Source: DATJLY01 sp963773665
Lineage (GTDB): Bacteria > Pseudomonadota > Alphaproteobacteria > ATCC43930 > CGMCC-115725
Length of the DNA stretch: 64,000 bases
Direction of reading: 5' to 3'
Assembly: GCA_963773665.1 (NCBI GenBank)
Contig: CAVZBZ010000013.1
Location: 558,001-622,000, forward strand
Below are positions 15,383 to 25,174 of this stretch, piece after piece. The notes under the pieces are model-generated. The model had not been told where the DNA came from. It did no database searches and saw only the letters and a list, made by a program, of their open reading frames with translations. The translations under genes were made by a program, and so were the position numbers. The first letter of the stretch is position 1. Each line of letters starts with the position of its first letter.

Positions 15383-16879
15383 TCAACCGCCGAGGCGGTA
15401 GAGCTTGAATCGCGGTGCAATGAAGACGGACTGGAGCCCGGAGGTGTCGGCAAGGGCGAACGGCTTTACGCCGACGAACACCACGTAATCGTAGCGCCCG
15501 AGCGCGGCGCTTTCCGCAAGCGAGAGCGGCGGCGCGCCTTCGACATAGGCCTGCCATAGCCGCACCGGCGAGGTCGCCGCGGCGAGCGCCGCCCAGGGCG
15601 GCTTCAGCGCCACCGGCTGCTGGCCCGGGATCGCGAAAAGTGTCGGCACGAAAGCGTCGCGCTCTGAAACGGCGAGCGTCGGCAAATGGAGGAGCGGCGT
15701 CGCCTGCACGTTCACCGCCTCGGGCGGGGCGGCGACCGCAAGGCGCGCGCCCATCGGGAGAGATTCCAAAGCCGCGACGAGCGGGCGGTATTCACGGTCG
15801 CTCGCCTGCCAGCTCACCGCGACGGTCGCAAGGCGCAGGATGAGCATGACGGCGGCCGCGCCGAGCAGGAGCCGCTCGAGGTGCTTGTGCGGCGCAATCC
15901 AGCTCGTTCCCGCGCACAGCACGAGGGCGAGCGCCAAGGGCATGCGCCGGTCCACGCCGGAAGCGCCGGCGATCTGCGTCGGCATGAAGATGTAGGCCAG
16001 CGTCAGCAGCGCGAGCGGCAGCGCCAGCGCCGGCGCCAGCGAAAGCCGGCGGCGCCAATATGCGACGGCGATGGTGACCGCGAGGAGCGCGAAGCAGGCG
16101 ATGTCGAACGGCCGGTGATAAAGATCGAAGACGCTGAACAGGAGGTCGAGCTTGCGCAGCGGATGCGAAAAGGCGATGGGCCCGGCGCCCGTCCCGGCCA
16201 TGAACATGATGGCGAGCGGAAGCGCCAACGGCGCCGCCGCAATCGCGAGCCGCCGCAGCGTTTCGCCGGGCGCGCGGCCCTTCGCCGTCGCCTCGATGCC
16301 GAGCAGGACCAGGGCGTAAATCCCGAACGCCATGAGATGCGCGAAATAGATCGCGAGCGCCGCGACGAGGCCTGCCGCGATGCGCAAGGCCGCGCCGCGC
16401 CGGGCGAGCGCCACCATGAAGGCGAGCGCACAGAAGGCGAGTCCGAGCCCGAAAAGATAGTTGAGAATCCCCCACAGCAGCAGCCGGCTGTAGAGGAACA
16501 GGAATGCGAGCAGCGGCCACGCCGACCAGCGCCCGGTGAGCGCGCGATGAAGCAGCGCCGGCCCGCCCGCGAGCAGCAGGAACGTAAGAAGCACGAAGGC
16601 TTTCCCGGCGTCCGCGAGCGGCATGAGGGAAAGAAGCGGCGGGACGAGCGCGTCCATCGCCAGGTTCGGAATCGGATGCCAGGCCGCCGCATAGTATTGC
16701 GCCAGCGCCGGATCGTGCGGCAGGCGCGCCAACAGCGCCATGCGCGCCAAGTGGTTCGGGTAATCGACCAGCGGCAGTATGCCGCATATCATTACGGGCC
16801 CGGCGGCACCTGCGAAAGCGGCGAGGAAGATGAGCGCGAACGCGCGGGGCGAAAGCGGCGATGGATCGGGGACCGGCAT
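15383..16879 (-). CDS. polytopic membrane protein of unknown function
   Basis: A 498-residue protein with about 10-11 hydrophobic helices (first at about residues 13-35, last at about 350-370) and a C-terminal soluble part of about 120 residues. Short DYPNHLARM and HPIPN stretches in the first periplasmic loop and the general layout recall lipid-linked-sugar glycosyltransferases (GT-C fold), but I do not see a definite catalytic motif. The ATG at 16879 is used; a longer start would run into lptF, which diverges 52 bases away. It separates pepA from the LPS export genes, so an envelope role is plausible but inferred. Confidence 0.75.
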   Translation of the reverse strand: MPVPDPSPLSPRAFALIFLAAFAGAAGPVMICGILPLVDYPNHLARMALLARLPHDPALAQYYAAAWHPIPNLAMDALVPPLLSLMPLADAGKAFVLLTFLLLAGGPALLHRALTGRWSAWPLLAFLFLYSRLLLWGILNYLFGLGLAFCALAFMVALARRGAALRIAAGLVAALAIYFAHLMAFGIYALVLLGIEATAKGRAPGETLRRLAIAAAPLALPLAIMFMAGTGAGPIAFSHPLRKLDLLFSVFDLYHRPFDIACFALLAVTIAVAYWRRRLSLAPALALPLALLTLAYIFMPTQIAGASGVDRRMPLALALVLCAGTSWIAPHKHLERLLLGAAAVMLILRLATVAVSWQASDREYRPLVAALESLPMGARLAVAAPPEAVNVQATPLLHLPTLAVSERDAFVPTLFAIPGQQPVALKPPWAALAAATSPVRLWQAYVEGAPPLSLAESAALGRYDYVVFVGVKPFALADTSGLQSVFIAPRFKLYRLGG

Positions 16880-16931
16880 CGCGCGCAGATTTCCATGCGC
16901 CGCGCGATGCGGCAATCTATAATCCGCCGCG

Positions 16932-18053
16932 ATGGATGGGCTCACCCGCTACGTCTTGCGGCAGACGCTGGTGCTGACGGCTTTCATGACCGTCTCGCTC
17001 GCCATTGCGGTCTGGCTGGTGCAGTCGCTACGGCTCATCGACCTGATCGTCAATCGCGGGCTTTCGGTCGGCCTCTTTCTTTATCTGGCGCTGCTCATCC
17101 TCCCGCGGCTCGTCGAGGTCGTGCTGCCGATCGCCGTGTTCGTCGGCGTGCTGTTCATCTACAACAAGCTCACGACGGAAAGCGAACTCCTGGTCATGCG
17201 CGCGGCCGGCATGAGCGAGACCGGGCTTGCGCGGCCCGCGATCCTCGCGGGGCTCATCGCGACCGTCGCGCTCTTTTCGCTGTCGCTCGAGATCGTGCCG
17301 GCTTCGAACCGCGCCTTCAAGGATCTGCAGTTCCAGATCCGCAACCGCTTCGCCTCGGTGCTCATCCAGGACGGCATCTTCAACACGCTCTCCGACCGGC
17401 TTATGGTGTACGACATGGGCCGCAACGACGCGGGCGATCTCATGGGCCTCGTCATCTACGACCAGCGCGACCAGGCGAAGCCCGTCACCATCTTTGCCGA
17501 ACGTGGCGCCTTTGCCGACACGCCGGAAGGCCCGCGGCTCCTGCTCGTGAACGGCACGCGGCAGCAGCGCGACGACGGCAACGGCCACGTCTCCACCTTG
17601 AGCTTCGAGCGCTACACGCTCGACCTCGCCGGCCTCGCCGACACGGCGGCTACGCGCGAGCGGCAGCCTGACGAGCGCCATACGCTCGAGCTGTTGTTTC
17701 CGGGACGGCGGCCGGCGGGGGATGGATCGGAGCGCGCCTTCTTCATCGAGCTGAACATGCGAGTGGAGGGCCCGCTCACGGCGCTCGTGATGGCGGTGCT
17801 GCCGATCCTGTGCCTGCTGCCGGGTGAGTTCAATCGCCGCGGCCAGAACCGGCGCGTTTTCCTCGCCATCTCGCTCGCGTTCCTGTTCGAGGTCATCGAT
17901 ATCGGGCTCAAGAACCTTTCCGGCCGCGCCGACATCGCGATCCCGCTCCTTTACATCAACGTCGCCGTGCCGCTTGCGGTGGCGCTCCGGATGATGTGGC
18001 GCGATTCGCGGTTCGCGGCGCAGGCGCCCTTCGCGGCGCGCACCGCATCCTAA
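16932..18053 (+). CDS. lptF: LPS export ABC transporter permease LptF
   Basis: A 373-residue permease of the LptB2FGC complex that extracts LPS from the inner membrane. Three N-terminal helices, a periplasmic beta-jellyroll (about residues 130-260) and three C-terminal helices fit the family. ELLVMRAAGMSETGLARPA forms the coupling helix. It is followed after 10 bases by lptG; lptB and lptC are not in the window. Confidence 0.94.
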   Translation: MDGLTRYVLRQTLVLTAFMTVSLAIAVWLVQSLRLIDLIVNRGLSVGLFLYLALLILPRLVEVVLPIAVFVGVLFIYNKLTTESELLVMRAAGMSETGLARPAILAGLIATVALFSLSLEIVPASNRAFKDLQFQIRNRFASVLIQDGIFNTLSDRLMVYDMGRNDAGDLMGLVIYDQRDQAKPVTIFAERGAFADTPEGPRLLLVNGTRQQRDDGNGHVSTLSFERYTLDLAGLADTAATRERQPDERHTLELLFPGRRPAGDGSERAFFIELNMRVEGPLTALVMAVLPILCLLPGEFNRRGQNRRVFLAISLAFLFEVIDIGLKNLSGRADIAIPLLYINVAVPLAVALRMMWRDSRFAAQAPFAARTAS

Positions 18054-18063
18054 GAGAGGCCGC

Positions 18064-19161
18064 GTGTCGCCCGGCAAAACCCTCTTCCGCTACATCGCAC
18101 GCCAGTTCCTCGCTTGGTGCGGCCTCGTCTTCGTGACGATGCTGACCATCGTCTTCCTGCTCGATTACGTCGAGCTGATCCGCCGCTCCGGTTCGCGGCC
18201 GGAGGCGACGCTTCTCGTGCTGTTCAAGATGGCGCTTCTGAAGCAGCCCTACATGGCGCAGCAGATCATGCCGTTCGTCATCCTGTTCGGGACGATGATG
18301 GCGTTCTGGCGCCTGACTCGCAGCAACGAGCTCGTGGTGGCCCGCGCCGCCGGCGTCTCGGTGTGGCAGTTCCTGGCGCCGCCGCTCGCCGCGGCCAGCC
18401 TCATCGGCGTGGCGATCGTCACGCTCTTCAATCCCGTCGCCTCGGTCATGCAGGCGCGCTACGAGCAGCTCGACGACAGCATCCTGAAGGGCGACGCCGA
18501 CAGCCTTGCGCTGTCGCGCACCGGCCTGTGGCTGCGGCAGAGCGACAATGAAGGCATAAGGTCGATCGTCCATGCCGACGGCTACCTCGCCGATAGTCAC
18601 GCGCTCCGCGGCGTGACCATGCTGTTCATCGCCGACGACAGGAAGCTCACGAAGCGCATCGACGCGCGCGAGGCGCTTCTCGGGAACGGCAGCTGGGACG
18701 TGATCGACGGCACCGTGTGGCAGCCGTCGGAGCCGTCGCAGGCCTTCGAGCGGATCGAGATCCCGACCAATCTCACCGCCCGCAAGATCCAGGACAGCTT
18801 CGCCGCGCCGGAGACCATGTCCTTCTGGGAGCTGCCGAGCTTCATTGCGCTGCTTGAGAACTCCGGGTTCTCGGCCTTGCGCCACCGGCTCTATTTCGAT
18901 GCGCTGCTGGCCAGGCCGCTGCTCTTCGCGGCGATGGTGGTGATCGCCGCGAGCTTCAGCCTGCGCATGCAGCGGCGCGGCGGCACGGGCATGATGATCG
19001 CCGCCGGTGTCGGCTCGGGCTTCGTCCTCTATTTCCTTTCGGACGTTGTGTTCGCGCTCGGCCTGTCGGCCACCATTCCCGTGTCGCTCGCCGCGTGGTC
19101 TCCGGCCGGCATCAGCTGCCTTCTGGGCGTGAGCCTGCTCCTTCACCTCGAAGACGGATAG
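18064..19161 (+). CDS. lptG: LPS export ABC transporter permease LptG
   Basis: A 365-residue partner of LptF with the same 3+3 helix layout and a central periplasmic domain. NELVVARAAGVSVWQFLAPP is the coupling region. The GTG at 18064 follows GAGAGG and gives the standard N terminus (TLFRYIARQFL). It lies 10 bases after lptF and 5 before lptD, so one operon covers inner-membrane and outer-membrane steps of LPS export. Confidence 0.94.
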   Translation: MSPGKTLFRYIARQFLAWCGLVFVTMLTIVFLLDYVELIRRSGSRPEATLLVLFKMALLKQPYMAQQIMPFVILFGTMMAFWRLTRSNELVVARAAGVSVWQFLAPPLAAASLIGVAIVTLFNPVASVMQARYEQLDDSILKGDADSLALSRTGLWLRQSDNEGIRSIVHADGYLADSHALRGVTMLFIADDRKLTKRIDAREALLGNGSWDVIDGTVWQPSEPSQAFERIEIPTNLTARKIQDSFAAPETMSFWELPSFIALLENSGFSALRHRLYFDALLARPLLFAAMVVIAASFSLRMQRRGGTGMMIAAGVGSGFVLYFLSDVVFALGLSATIPVSLAAWSPAGISCLLGVSLLLHLEDG

Positions 19162-19166
19162 CGCGC

Positions 19167-21425
19167 ATGATTCGGGGGGGCGCACTTTTCGTCGGACTCG
19201 CGGCGCTCGCGGCGCTCGCCGCGCTTCCGGCGCTGGCGGCGGGCGAGGCGCGGCCGTCGCCCCAGGCGCCGGTGCTGTTCAGCGCCGACGAGGTGCAATA
19301 CGACCAGGACCTCGGTCTCACCGTCGCCACGGGGCATGTCGAGCTCGATCAGCGCGACAACATCCTGCTTGCCGACGCGGTGACCTACAACCAGCGCACC
19401 GATACCGTCACCGCTTCGGGCCATGTCGCGCTGCTGCAGCCGACGGGCGACATCATGTTCGCCGATTTCGTCGAGCTGCACGACGAGATGCGCGACGGCT
19501 TCATCAAGGACATCCGTCTCCTGCTGTCGGACCGCTCGCGGCTTGCCGGCAATACGGCGCGTCGCGTCGGCGGCGTGCGCACCACGATCCGGCGCGCCGT
19601 CTATTCGCCGTGCGAGCTATGCCAGGACGATCCGACGCGGCCGCCGGTCTGGCAGATCAAGGCCGAGGAAGTCGTCCACGACAAGGACCTGCAAATCGTC
19701 GAATATCACGACGCGACCATGGAGATCGACGGCATCCCCGTCTTCTATGCGCCCTATTTCTCGCATCCCGATCCATCGGTGAAGCGTGCGAGCGGCTTCC
19801 TGCCGCCGAACATAGGATACGGCAACACGCTCGGGTTCCATACGACGATCCCGTATTACTGGGCGATCTCGCCGGACATGGATGCGACCTTCCGCCCGAT
19901 GATCACGACGAGCGCCGGCGCCGTGCTTGGGGGCGAGTATCGCGAGCGCTTCTCGAACGGCGTCATGGTGAATGACGGCAGCATCGAGGCCGGCGGCGGG
20001 CGGCAAAGTGCGTCTGCGGGGAATGTCGGGCCGACCACGGGCGAGGTGCGCGGGCATTTGTTCGGCACCGGCGAATGGGACCTCACCGACGAGTTGCGCT
20101 CGGGCTATCAGGTCCAGCGCGAGAGCGACCAGACCTATATGCTGCGCTATCACTTCCCGACGCCCTGGAACTATCTCACGAGCCATCTTTACGCTGAGAA
20201 TTTCGGGCCGAGCAGCTACGGCGATGTCAGCGCCTACACGTTTCAAAGTCTCAACCCGCTGTTCGGCGACTCGCTGGAGCCGATCGCGCTGCCCGATGCG
20301 CATTACGGCTGGACGAGCGATCCGGATCCGATCGGCGGACGTTGGCACCTCACAGGGAGCGCGCTCGATCTCATTCACCACACCGGGCCCGAGGTGCGCC
20401 GTGTCTCGACCGGCGCCGCGTGGGAGCTTCCTTTCAGCGGATTGGCCGGGGACCGCCTGACCTTCATCGCCAGCCTCAGGACGGATGGATATTCCGCCGA
20501 CCACGTCGCACTCACGCCCAGCACGACGCCGGTTACGACCGAATTCGGCGAGACGCTGCAACTGCCCAACAACGCCGGCACCAGCACCACGTGGGCGGGA
20601 AGGGCATTTCCGCAGCTGTCGCTCAAATGGCGCTATCCGTGGGTGCGAGCGAGCGGCAGCAGCAGCGCGCTCATCGAGCCGATTGCCGCGGTCATCGCGG
20701 CGCCGAAGGGCGGCAATCCCGCGCGCATCCCGGACGAGGACGCGCAAGGCTTCGAGTTCGACGAGACCAGCCTTTTCGTGCCCAATCGCCTGCCCGGTTA
20801 CGACCGCGTCGACAGCGGCCAAAGGGTCGATTATGGCCTGCACGGCGAGCTGAGCCGCGCCACCGGCCAAACGTTCGAGACGCTCGTCGGTCAAAGCTAC
20901 AGCTTCGAGACGAACAATATCTTTCCGGCGGGATCGGGTCTCGATACGCGTCTTTCCGACTTCGTCGGCCGTGCCGTCGTGTCGCCGAACACGTTCTTCG
21001 ATGTCTTCTATCGCTTTCGCCTGAACAAGAGCGATTTCGCGGCGCGGCGCCAGGAAGCGGGCGTCACCGCGGGTCCCGAGACCCTGCGCGTCTCCGCGAG
21101 CTACATCGCGATCCAGCCGAACGTCAACACTGTCACGACGACCGTTCCGACCAGTTCTCAGATTTCCGCAGCGCTCACCGCGCAGCTCACGCGCTACTGG
21201 TCGGTCGCCTTGACCGACACCCGCTCGATCGGCGGCGGCGGCACCACGATCAATTCCGGCCTCACCGCCACATATCACGACGATTGCTTCGCTGTCGTGA
21301 CCGCGGTCACGCAGTCCGGCATTCGGGTGGGAGACGTGCGGCCGGGCGTGTCGGTTCTCGTCACGCTCGTCTTCAAGAATCTCGGCGAAATCGGCGAGCG
21401 AGTCCTGTCCGAGAGCGGTACGTGA
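19167..21425 (+). CDS. lptD: LPS assembly outer membrane protein LptD
   Basis: A 752-residue outer membrane translocon for LPS. A signal peptide (residues 1 to about 24, ending ALAAG) is followed by the OstA-like beta-jellyroll (FSADEVQYDQDLGLTVATG, about 35-150), then the LptD barrel to the C terminus. A CxxC (SPCELCQDD) lies near residue 152, a possible disulphide site. The ATG at 19167 is 5 bases after the lptG stop. The barrel end is less conserved, as usual. Confidence 0.93.
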   Translation: MIRGGALFVGLAALAALAALPALAAGEARPSPQAPVLFSADEVQYDQDLGLTVATGHVELDQRDNILLADAVTYNQRTDTVTASGHVALLQPTGDIMFADFVELHDEMRDGFIKDIRLLLSDRSRLAGNTARRVGGVRTTIRRAVYSPCELCQDDPTRPPVWQIKAEEVVHDKDLQIVEYHDATMEIDGIPVFYAPYFSHPDPSVKRASGFLPPNIGYGNTLGFHTTIPYYWAISPDMDATFRPMITTSAGAVLGGEYRERFSNGVMVNDGSIEAGGGRQSASAGNVGPTTGEVRGHLFGTGEWDLTDELRSGYQVQRESDQTYMLRYHFPTPWNYLTSHLYAENFGPSSYGDVSAYTFQSLNPLFGDSLEPIALPDAHYGWTSDPDPIGGRWHLTGSALDLIHHTGPEVRRVSTGAAWELPFSGLAGDRLTFIASLRTDGYSADHVALTPSTTPVTTEFGETLQLPNNAGTSTTWAGRAFPQLSLKWRYPWVRASGSSSALIEPIAAVIAAPKGGNPARIPDEDAQGFEFDETSLFVPNRLPGYDRVDSGQRVDYGLHGELSRATGQTFETLVGQSYSFETNNIFPAGSGLDTRLSDFVGRAVVSPNTFFDVFYRFRLNKSDFAARRQEAGVTAGPETLRVSASYIAIQPNVNTVTTTVPTSSQISAALTAQLTRYWSVALTDTRSIGGGGTTINSGLTATYHDDCFAVVTAVTQSGIRVGDVRPGVSVLVTLVFKNLGEIGERVLSESGT

Positions 21426-21496
21426 CAAGACCGGGCCCGTGCTATGGTGCCCGCCCTCGGCTCGAACTCAGGATCGGCGTGTGCGGTGTTGTGCGA

Positions 21497-22741
21497 ATGA
21501 ATGTCCTGTTCTTCTGTCTTGCGCTCGTTCTTGTGCCCTCGCTCGTCCTGGCGCAGGAGACCCGGATCGCTGCCGTCGTCAACGATTCGATCGTCACCGA
21601 TGGCGATCTCGCGGCACGGATCAAGCTCGTCGAGGCGTCATCGAACCTGCCTGACACGCCCGAGAACCGCAAGCGGCTCCAGCCGCAGGTGTTGCGCTCT
21701 CTCATCGACGAGAGCCTGCAGACGCAGGAGGCGAAGCGGCTCGGCATCGCAGTGCCGAAGGACGACGTGGCCAAAGGCCTTGCCGATATCGAGCAGCGCA
21801 ACCATATGCCGAAGGGCGCACTCGACGAATATCTGAAGGCGCGCGACATCTCGCGCAGCTCGCTGGTCGATCAGGTGACGGCCTCGATCGCCTTTTCCCG
21901 AATCGTGCAGAACCGCATCTCGCAGGACGTCCAGGTCTCGGATGACGAAGTCAACGACATGATGAAGCGGCTCGAGGCGGACATCGGCAAGCCGCAAAAC
22001 CGGATCGCCGAGATCTTCCTTGCCGTCGACAATCCGAGCCAGGAGGACGACGTGCGGCGGCTCGCCGACCGCATCGTGCAGCAGATCCAGGGCGGCGCGA
22101 ACTTTCAGTCGATGGCATTGCAGTTCTCGCAATCGCCGAGCGCCGCCGTCGGCGGCGACATCGGCTGGATCGCGGCGAGCCAGTTGAGCCCGCGTCTTGC
22201 CGAGGCGATCGAGAAGATGTCGCCGGGCCAGATGTCCTATCCGATCCGCACGCCGGCCGGTTTCTACATCCTCGACGTGCTCGACCGGCGCACGCTCGGC
22301 GCGCTCGAACCGGACAAGATTGTGTTCTCGCTCGACGAGGTCGTCTTTGCGCTGCCGGCCGCGGCAAGCCCCGACGAGCGCCAGAAGGTCGAGGCCGAGG
22401 CGGAGCAGGTTTCAGCGCAGGCGAAAAGCTGCGGCGAGATGGCGAAGATCGGCGCCGAGCGCGCGCCGCAGCTTTCGCGGCAGATCCCGCAGGTGAAGGC
22501 GAGCGACCTTCCACCCAATCTCCGGGACAAGATCCTTGCGCTGAAGCTCGCCGAGGCGAGCAAGCCGATGCCGTTCGAGGGCGGCGTCGGCGTCGTCATG
22601 GTGTGCCAGCGGCAGGATCCGCCGGGCCTGCCCTCGCGCGACGAGGTGGCGGACTCGATCGGGCGCGAGCGGCTCGACACTCTGGCGCGCCGCTACATGA
22701 GCGATCTGCGCCGCGGCGCTTATGTGGACATTCGCGAATGA
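21497..22741 (+). CDS. surA: SurA-like periplasmic chaperone / peptidyl-prolyl isomerase
   Basis: A 414-residue secreted chaperone that helps outer membrane proteins, including LptD, to fold. Signal peptide residues 1-20 (end SLVLAQ); SurA N-terminal domain about 22-150 (VNDSIVTDGDLAARI); a rotamase domain about 155-265 (AEIFLAVDNP, GGDIGWI, PIRTPAGFYILDV). The second, C-terminal rotamase domain is degenerate, common in alphaproteobacteria. The stop overlaps the pdxA start by ATGA. Confidence 0.9.
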   Translation: MNVLFFCLALVLVPSLVLAQETRIAAVVNDSIVTDGDLAARIKLVEASSNLPDTPENRKRLQPQVLRSLIDESLQTQEAKRLGIAVPKDDVAKGLADIEQRNHMPKGALDEYLKARDISRSSLVDQVTASIAFSRIVQNRISQDVQVSDDEVNDMMKRLEADIGKPQNRIAEIFLAVDNPSQEDDVRRLADRIVQQIQGGANFQSMALQFSQSPSAAVGGDIGWIAASQLSPRLAEAIEKMSPGQMSYPIRTPAGFYILDVLDRRTLGALEPDKIVFSLDEVVFALPAAASPDERQKVEAEAEQVSAQAKSCGEMAKIGAERAPQLSRQIPQVKASDLPPNLRDKILALKLAEASKPMPFEGGVGVVMVCQRQDPPGLPSRDEVADSIGRERLDTLARRYMSDLRRGAYVDIRE

Positions 22742-23736
22742 TGCTGCCGCTTGCGCTCACGGCCGGCGAGCCGGCCGGGATCGGCGGCGAGATTACGCTG
22801 AAGGCGTGGCTTGCGCGCAATCGCGCGGCGCTTGCCCCGTTCTTCGCGATCGACGATCCGAGGCGGCTCGAACGCCTGGCGGCGGCGCTCGGCCTCGAGG
22901 TGCCTGTCGCTTCCATCGCAACGCCCGCTGAGGCGCCTTCTCTGTTCGCGACGGCGCTTCCCGTCCTGCCGCTGGCGTTTCCGGCGCCGGTCGAGCCCGG
23001 CCGTCTCGATCCCAAGAACGCGCCCGCGGTGATCGAGGCGATCGCATCCGCGGTGAGGCTCGTCGCAAAGCGCGAAGCGGCGGCGCTCGTCACCAATCCC
23101 ATTCAGAAAGAGACGCTCTACGCCGCTGGATTCTCATATCCAGGCCACACCCAGTATCTGGGCGCGCTCGCCGGCGGGGCGCGGCCGGTGATGATGCTGG
23201 TGTCGCCCGAGCTGCGCGTCGTGCCGGTGACGGTGCACGTGGCATTGAAGGAAGCGCTCGCCGCGCTCGATACGCGCGCGATCGTCGCCGTCGGCCGCAT
23301 TGCGGCGGCGGCGCTTCGCAGCGATTTCGGCATTGCGCAGCCGCGCATTGCCGTCGCGGGCCTCAATCCTCATGCCGGCGAAGGCGGATCCATGGGGCGC
23401 GAGGAGATCGAGACGATCGAGCCGGCGGTCCGGCTGCTGCGCGAGGAGGGCATCGACGCGTTCGGGCCGCTCGCGCCCGACACGCTGTTCCACGCGGCGG
23501 CGCGGCGGCGCTATGACGCGGCCCTCTGCATGTATCACGACCAGGCGCTCATTCCCCTGAAGACGCTCGACTTCGACCGCGGCGTCAACGTCACGCTCGG
23601 TCTTCCCTTCATCCGCACCTCGCCCGACCACGGCACCGCGATCGACATTGCCGGCAAGGGCGTCGCCAACGAGGCGAGCCTAATCGCAGCGCTGCAACTC
23701 GCCGCGGCGATGAGCGAGCGGCGTGCCCGAGGCTGA
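22738..23736 (+). CDS. pdxA: 4-hydroxythreonine-4-phosphate dehydrogenase
   Basis: A 332-residue NAD-dependent enzyme of the DXP-dependent vitamin B6 pathway. The three metal-binding His positions are visible in GHTQYLG, NPHAGEGG and YHDQALIPLK, and TAGEPAGIG marks the N terminus. ATG occurs twice in a row (22738 and 22741); the first overlaps the surA stop. The stop lies 14 bases inside rsmA. The surA-pdxA-rsmA order is the classical one. Confidence 0.96.
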   Translation: MMLPLALTAGEPAGIGGEITLKAWLARNRAALAPFFAIDDPRRLERLAAALGLEVPVASIATPAEAPSLFATALPVLPLAFPAPVEPGRLDPKNAPAVIEAIASAVRLVAKREAAALVTNPIQKETLYAAGFSYPGHTQYLGALAGGARPVMMLVSPELRVVPVTVHVALKEALAALDTRAIVAVGRIAAAALRSDFGIAQPRIAVAGLNPHAGEGGSMGREEIETIEPAVRLLREEGIDAFGPLAPDTLFHAAARRRYDAALCMYHDQALIPLKTLDFDRGVNVTLGLPFIRTSPDHGTAIDIAGKGVANEASLIAALQLAAAMSERRARG

Positions 23737-24562
23737 CCTTCCGCCGCTTCGCGACGTCATTCGCCGCCACGGGCTCGAGCCGAGGAAATCGCTCGGGCAG
23801 AACTTCCTGCTCGATCTCAACCTCACCCGCCGCATTGCCCGCGCCGCCGGGCCCCTTGCACATGCCGACGTGATCGAGATCGGGCCGGGACCCGGCGGCC
23901 TCACGCGCGCGCTCCTCGCCGAAGGTGCGCGGCGCGTCATCGCGATCGAGCGCGACCGGCGCTGCATCGCCGCGCTCGAGGAATTGGCCGCGGCGTTTCC
24001 CGGACGGCTCGATGTCGTCGAGGGCGACGCGCTCGAGATCGACGTGGCTTCGCTCGCGCAGCATCCGCGCAAGATCGTGGCGAACCTCCCCTACAACATC
24101 GCGACGCCGCTTCTCATCGGCTGGCTCAGACAGATCGATCGGTACGAAAGCCTGACGCTCATGTTCCAGAAGGAGGTGGCCGAGCGGCTCGCGGCGCGGC
24201 CGCGCTCGCACGCCTATGGGCGGCTTTCGGTCGTGACGCAGTTTCTGTGCACTGTCGAGATCGCTTTCGACGTGGCGCCCACTGCCTTCGTGCCGCAGCC
24301 GGCGGTCACTTCGAGCGTGGTGCGGCTCATGCCCTTGCCGCGCCCGCGCGGCGACTGCGGCATCGAGGCGCTCGAGCGCGTCACGGCCGCGGCCTTCGGC
24401 CAGCGCCGGAAAATGCTGCGGCAGAGCCTGCGCTCGCTCGGCGGCGACACTGCGGCGCTGCTCGAGGCGGCAGCGATCGCGCCCACCGCGCGCGCCGAGG
24501 AGCTGTCGGTCGAAGAGTTTGCGGCGCTGGCGACCGTTATGCGCCGGAGCGCAGGCGGTTGA
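23723..24562 (+). CDS. rsmA: 16S rRNA dimethyladenosine transferase
   Basis: A 279-residue KsgA/RsmA that dimethylates two adjacent adenines (A1518 and A1519 in E. coli numbering) late in small-subunit assembly. SAM motif I EIGPGPGGLT, catalytic NLPYNIATPLL and the C-terminal RRKMLRQSLRSL are all present. The start is GTG at 23723, inside pdxA, giving PLRDVIRRHGLEPRKSLGQNF as expected. The 3' end overlaps gmk on the opposite strand by 26 bases. Confidence 0.96.
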   Translation: MPEADLPPLRDVIRRHGLEPRKSLGQNFLLDLNLTRRIARAAGPLAHADVIEIGPGPGGLTRALLAEGARRVIAIERDRRCIAALEELAAAFPGRLDVVEGDALEIDVASLAQHPRKIVANLPYNIATPLLIGWLRQIDRYESLTLMFQKEVAERLAARPRSHAYGRLSVVTQFLCTVEIAFDVAPTAFVPQPAVTSSVVRLMPLPRPRGDCGIEALERVTAAAFGQRRKMLRQSLRSLGGDTAALLEAAAIAPTARAEELSVEEFAALATVMRRSAGG

Positions 24563-25169
24563 TGAACTCCGCGAGCCCGATCTGGCGCTCGCGCCGCGTG
24601 CGCTCGGCGATCAGGATCGAGCGCACCTGGCGCAGGCTTTCGTCGAGGTCGCGGTTGAGGATGACGTAGTCGTATTCGGGCCAGTGGCTCATTTCGTCCG
24701 CGGATTTCTCCATGCGGCCCGCGACCACGGCGTCGCTGTCCTGGGCGCGCCGGCGCAGGCGTTCCTCGAGCGCGCCGAGGCTTGGCGGCAGGATGAACAC
24801 GGCGACAAGGTCCTGGCGCACCTTTTCCGCGAGCTGCTGCGTCCCCTGCCAATCGACATCGGAAACGATGTCCGTGCCGGCGGCGAGCGCAGCCATCACC
24901 GGCGCGCGCGGCGTGCCATAGCTGTGGCCGAACACGGTGGCGTGCTCCAGCAACTCGCCTGCGGCCACCATCGCGTCGAACCGCGCCTGCGCGATGAAAT
25001 GATAGTGCCGCCCGTCGATCTCGCCCGCGCGCGGCGGCCGCGTCGTGACCGAGATCGAGATCGCGACCGAGGGCTCGGCCGCGGCGAGCGCGCGGGTGAT
25101 CGTGGTTTTGCCGGCGCCCGAGGGCGAGCTCAGGACCAACAGGATGCCGCGCCGCTGGATCTCGCTCAT
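24537..25169 (-). CDS. gmk: guanylate kinase
   Basis: A 210-residue GMP kinase. P-loop SSPSGAGKTT near residue 13, the GMP-binding region SVTTRPPRAGEIDGRHYHF, and DVDWQGTQQL. The start at 25169 removes an out-of-family extension. It sits 5 bases after yicC in the block yicC-gmk and is convergent with rsmA. Confidence 0.96.
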   Translation of the reverse strand: MSEIQRRGILLVLSSPSGAGKTTITRALAAAEPSVAISISVTTRPPRAGEIDGRHYHFIAQARFDAMVAAGELLEHATVFGHSYGTPRAPVMAALAAGTDIVSDVDWQGTQQLAEKVRQDLVAVFILPPSLGALEERLRRRAQDSDAVVAGRMEKSADEMSHWPEYDYVILNRDLDESLRQVRSILIAERTRRERQIGLAEFINRLRSGA

Positions 25170-25174
25170 CGCCG

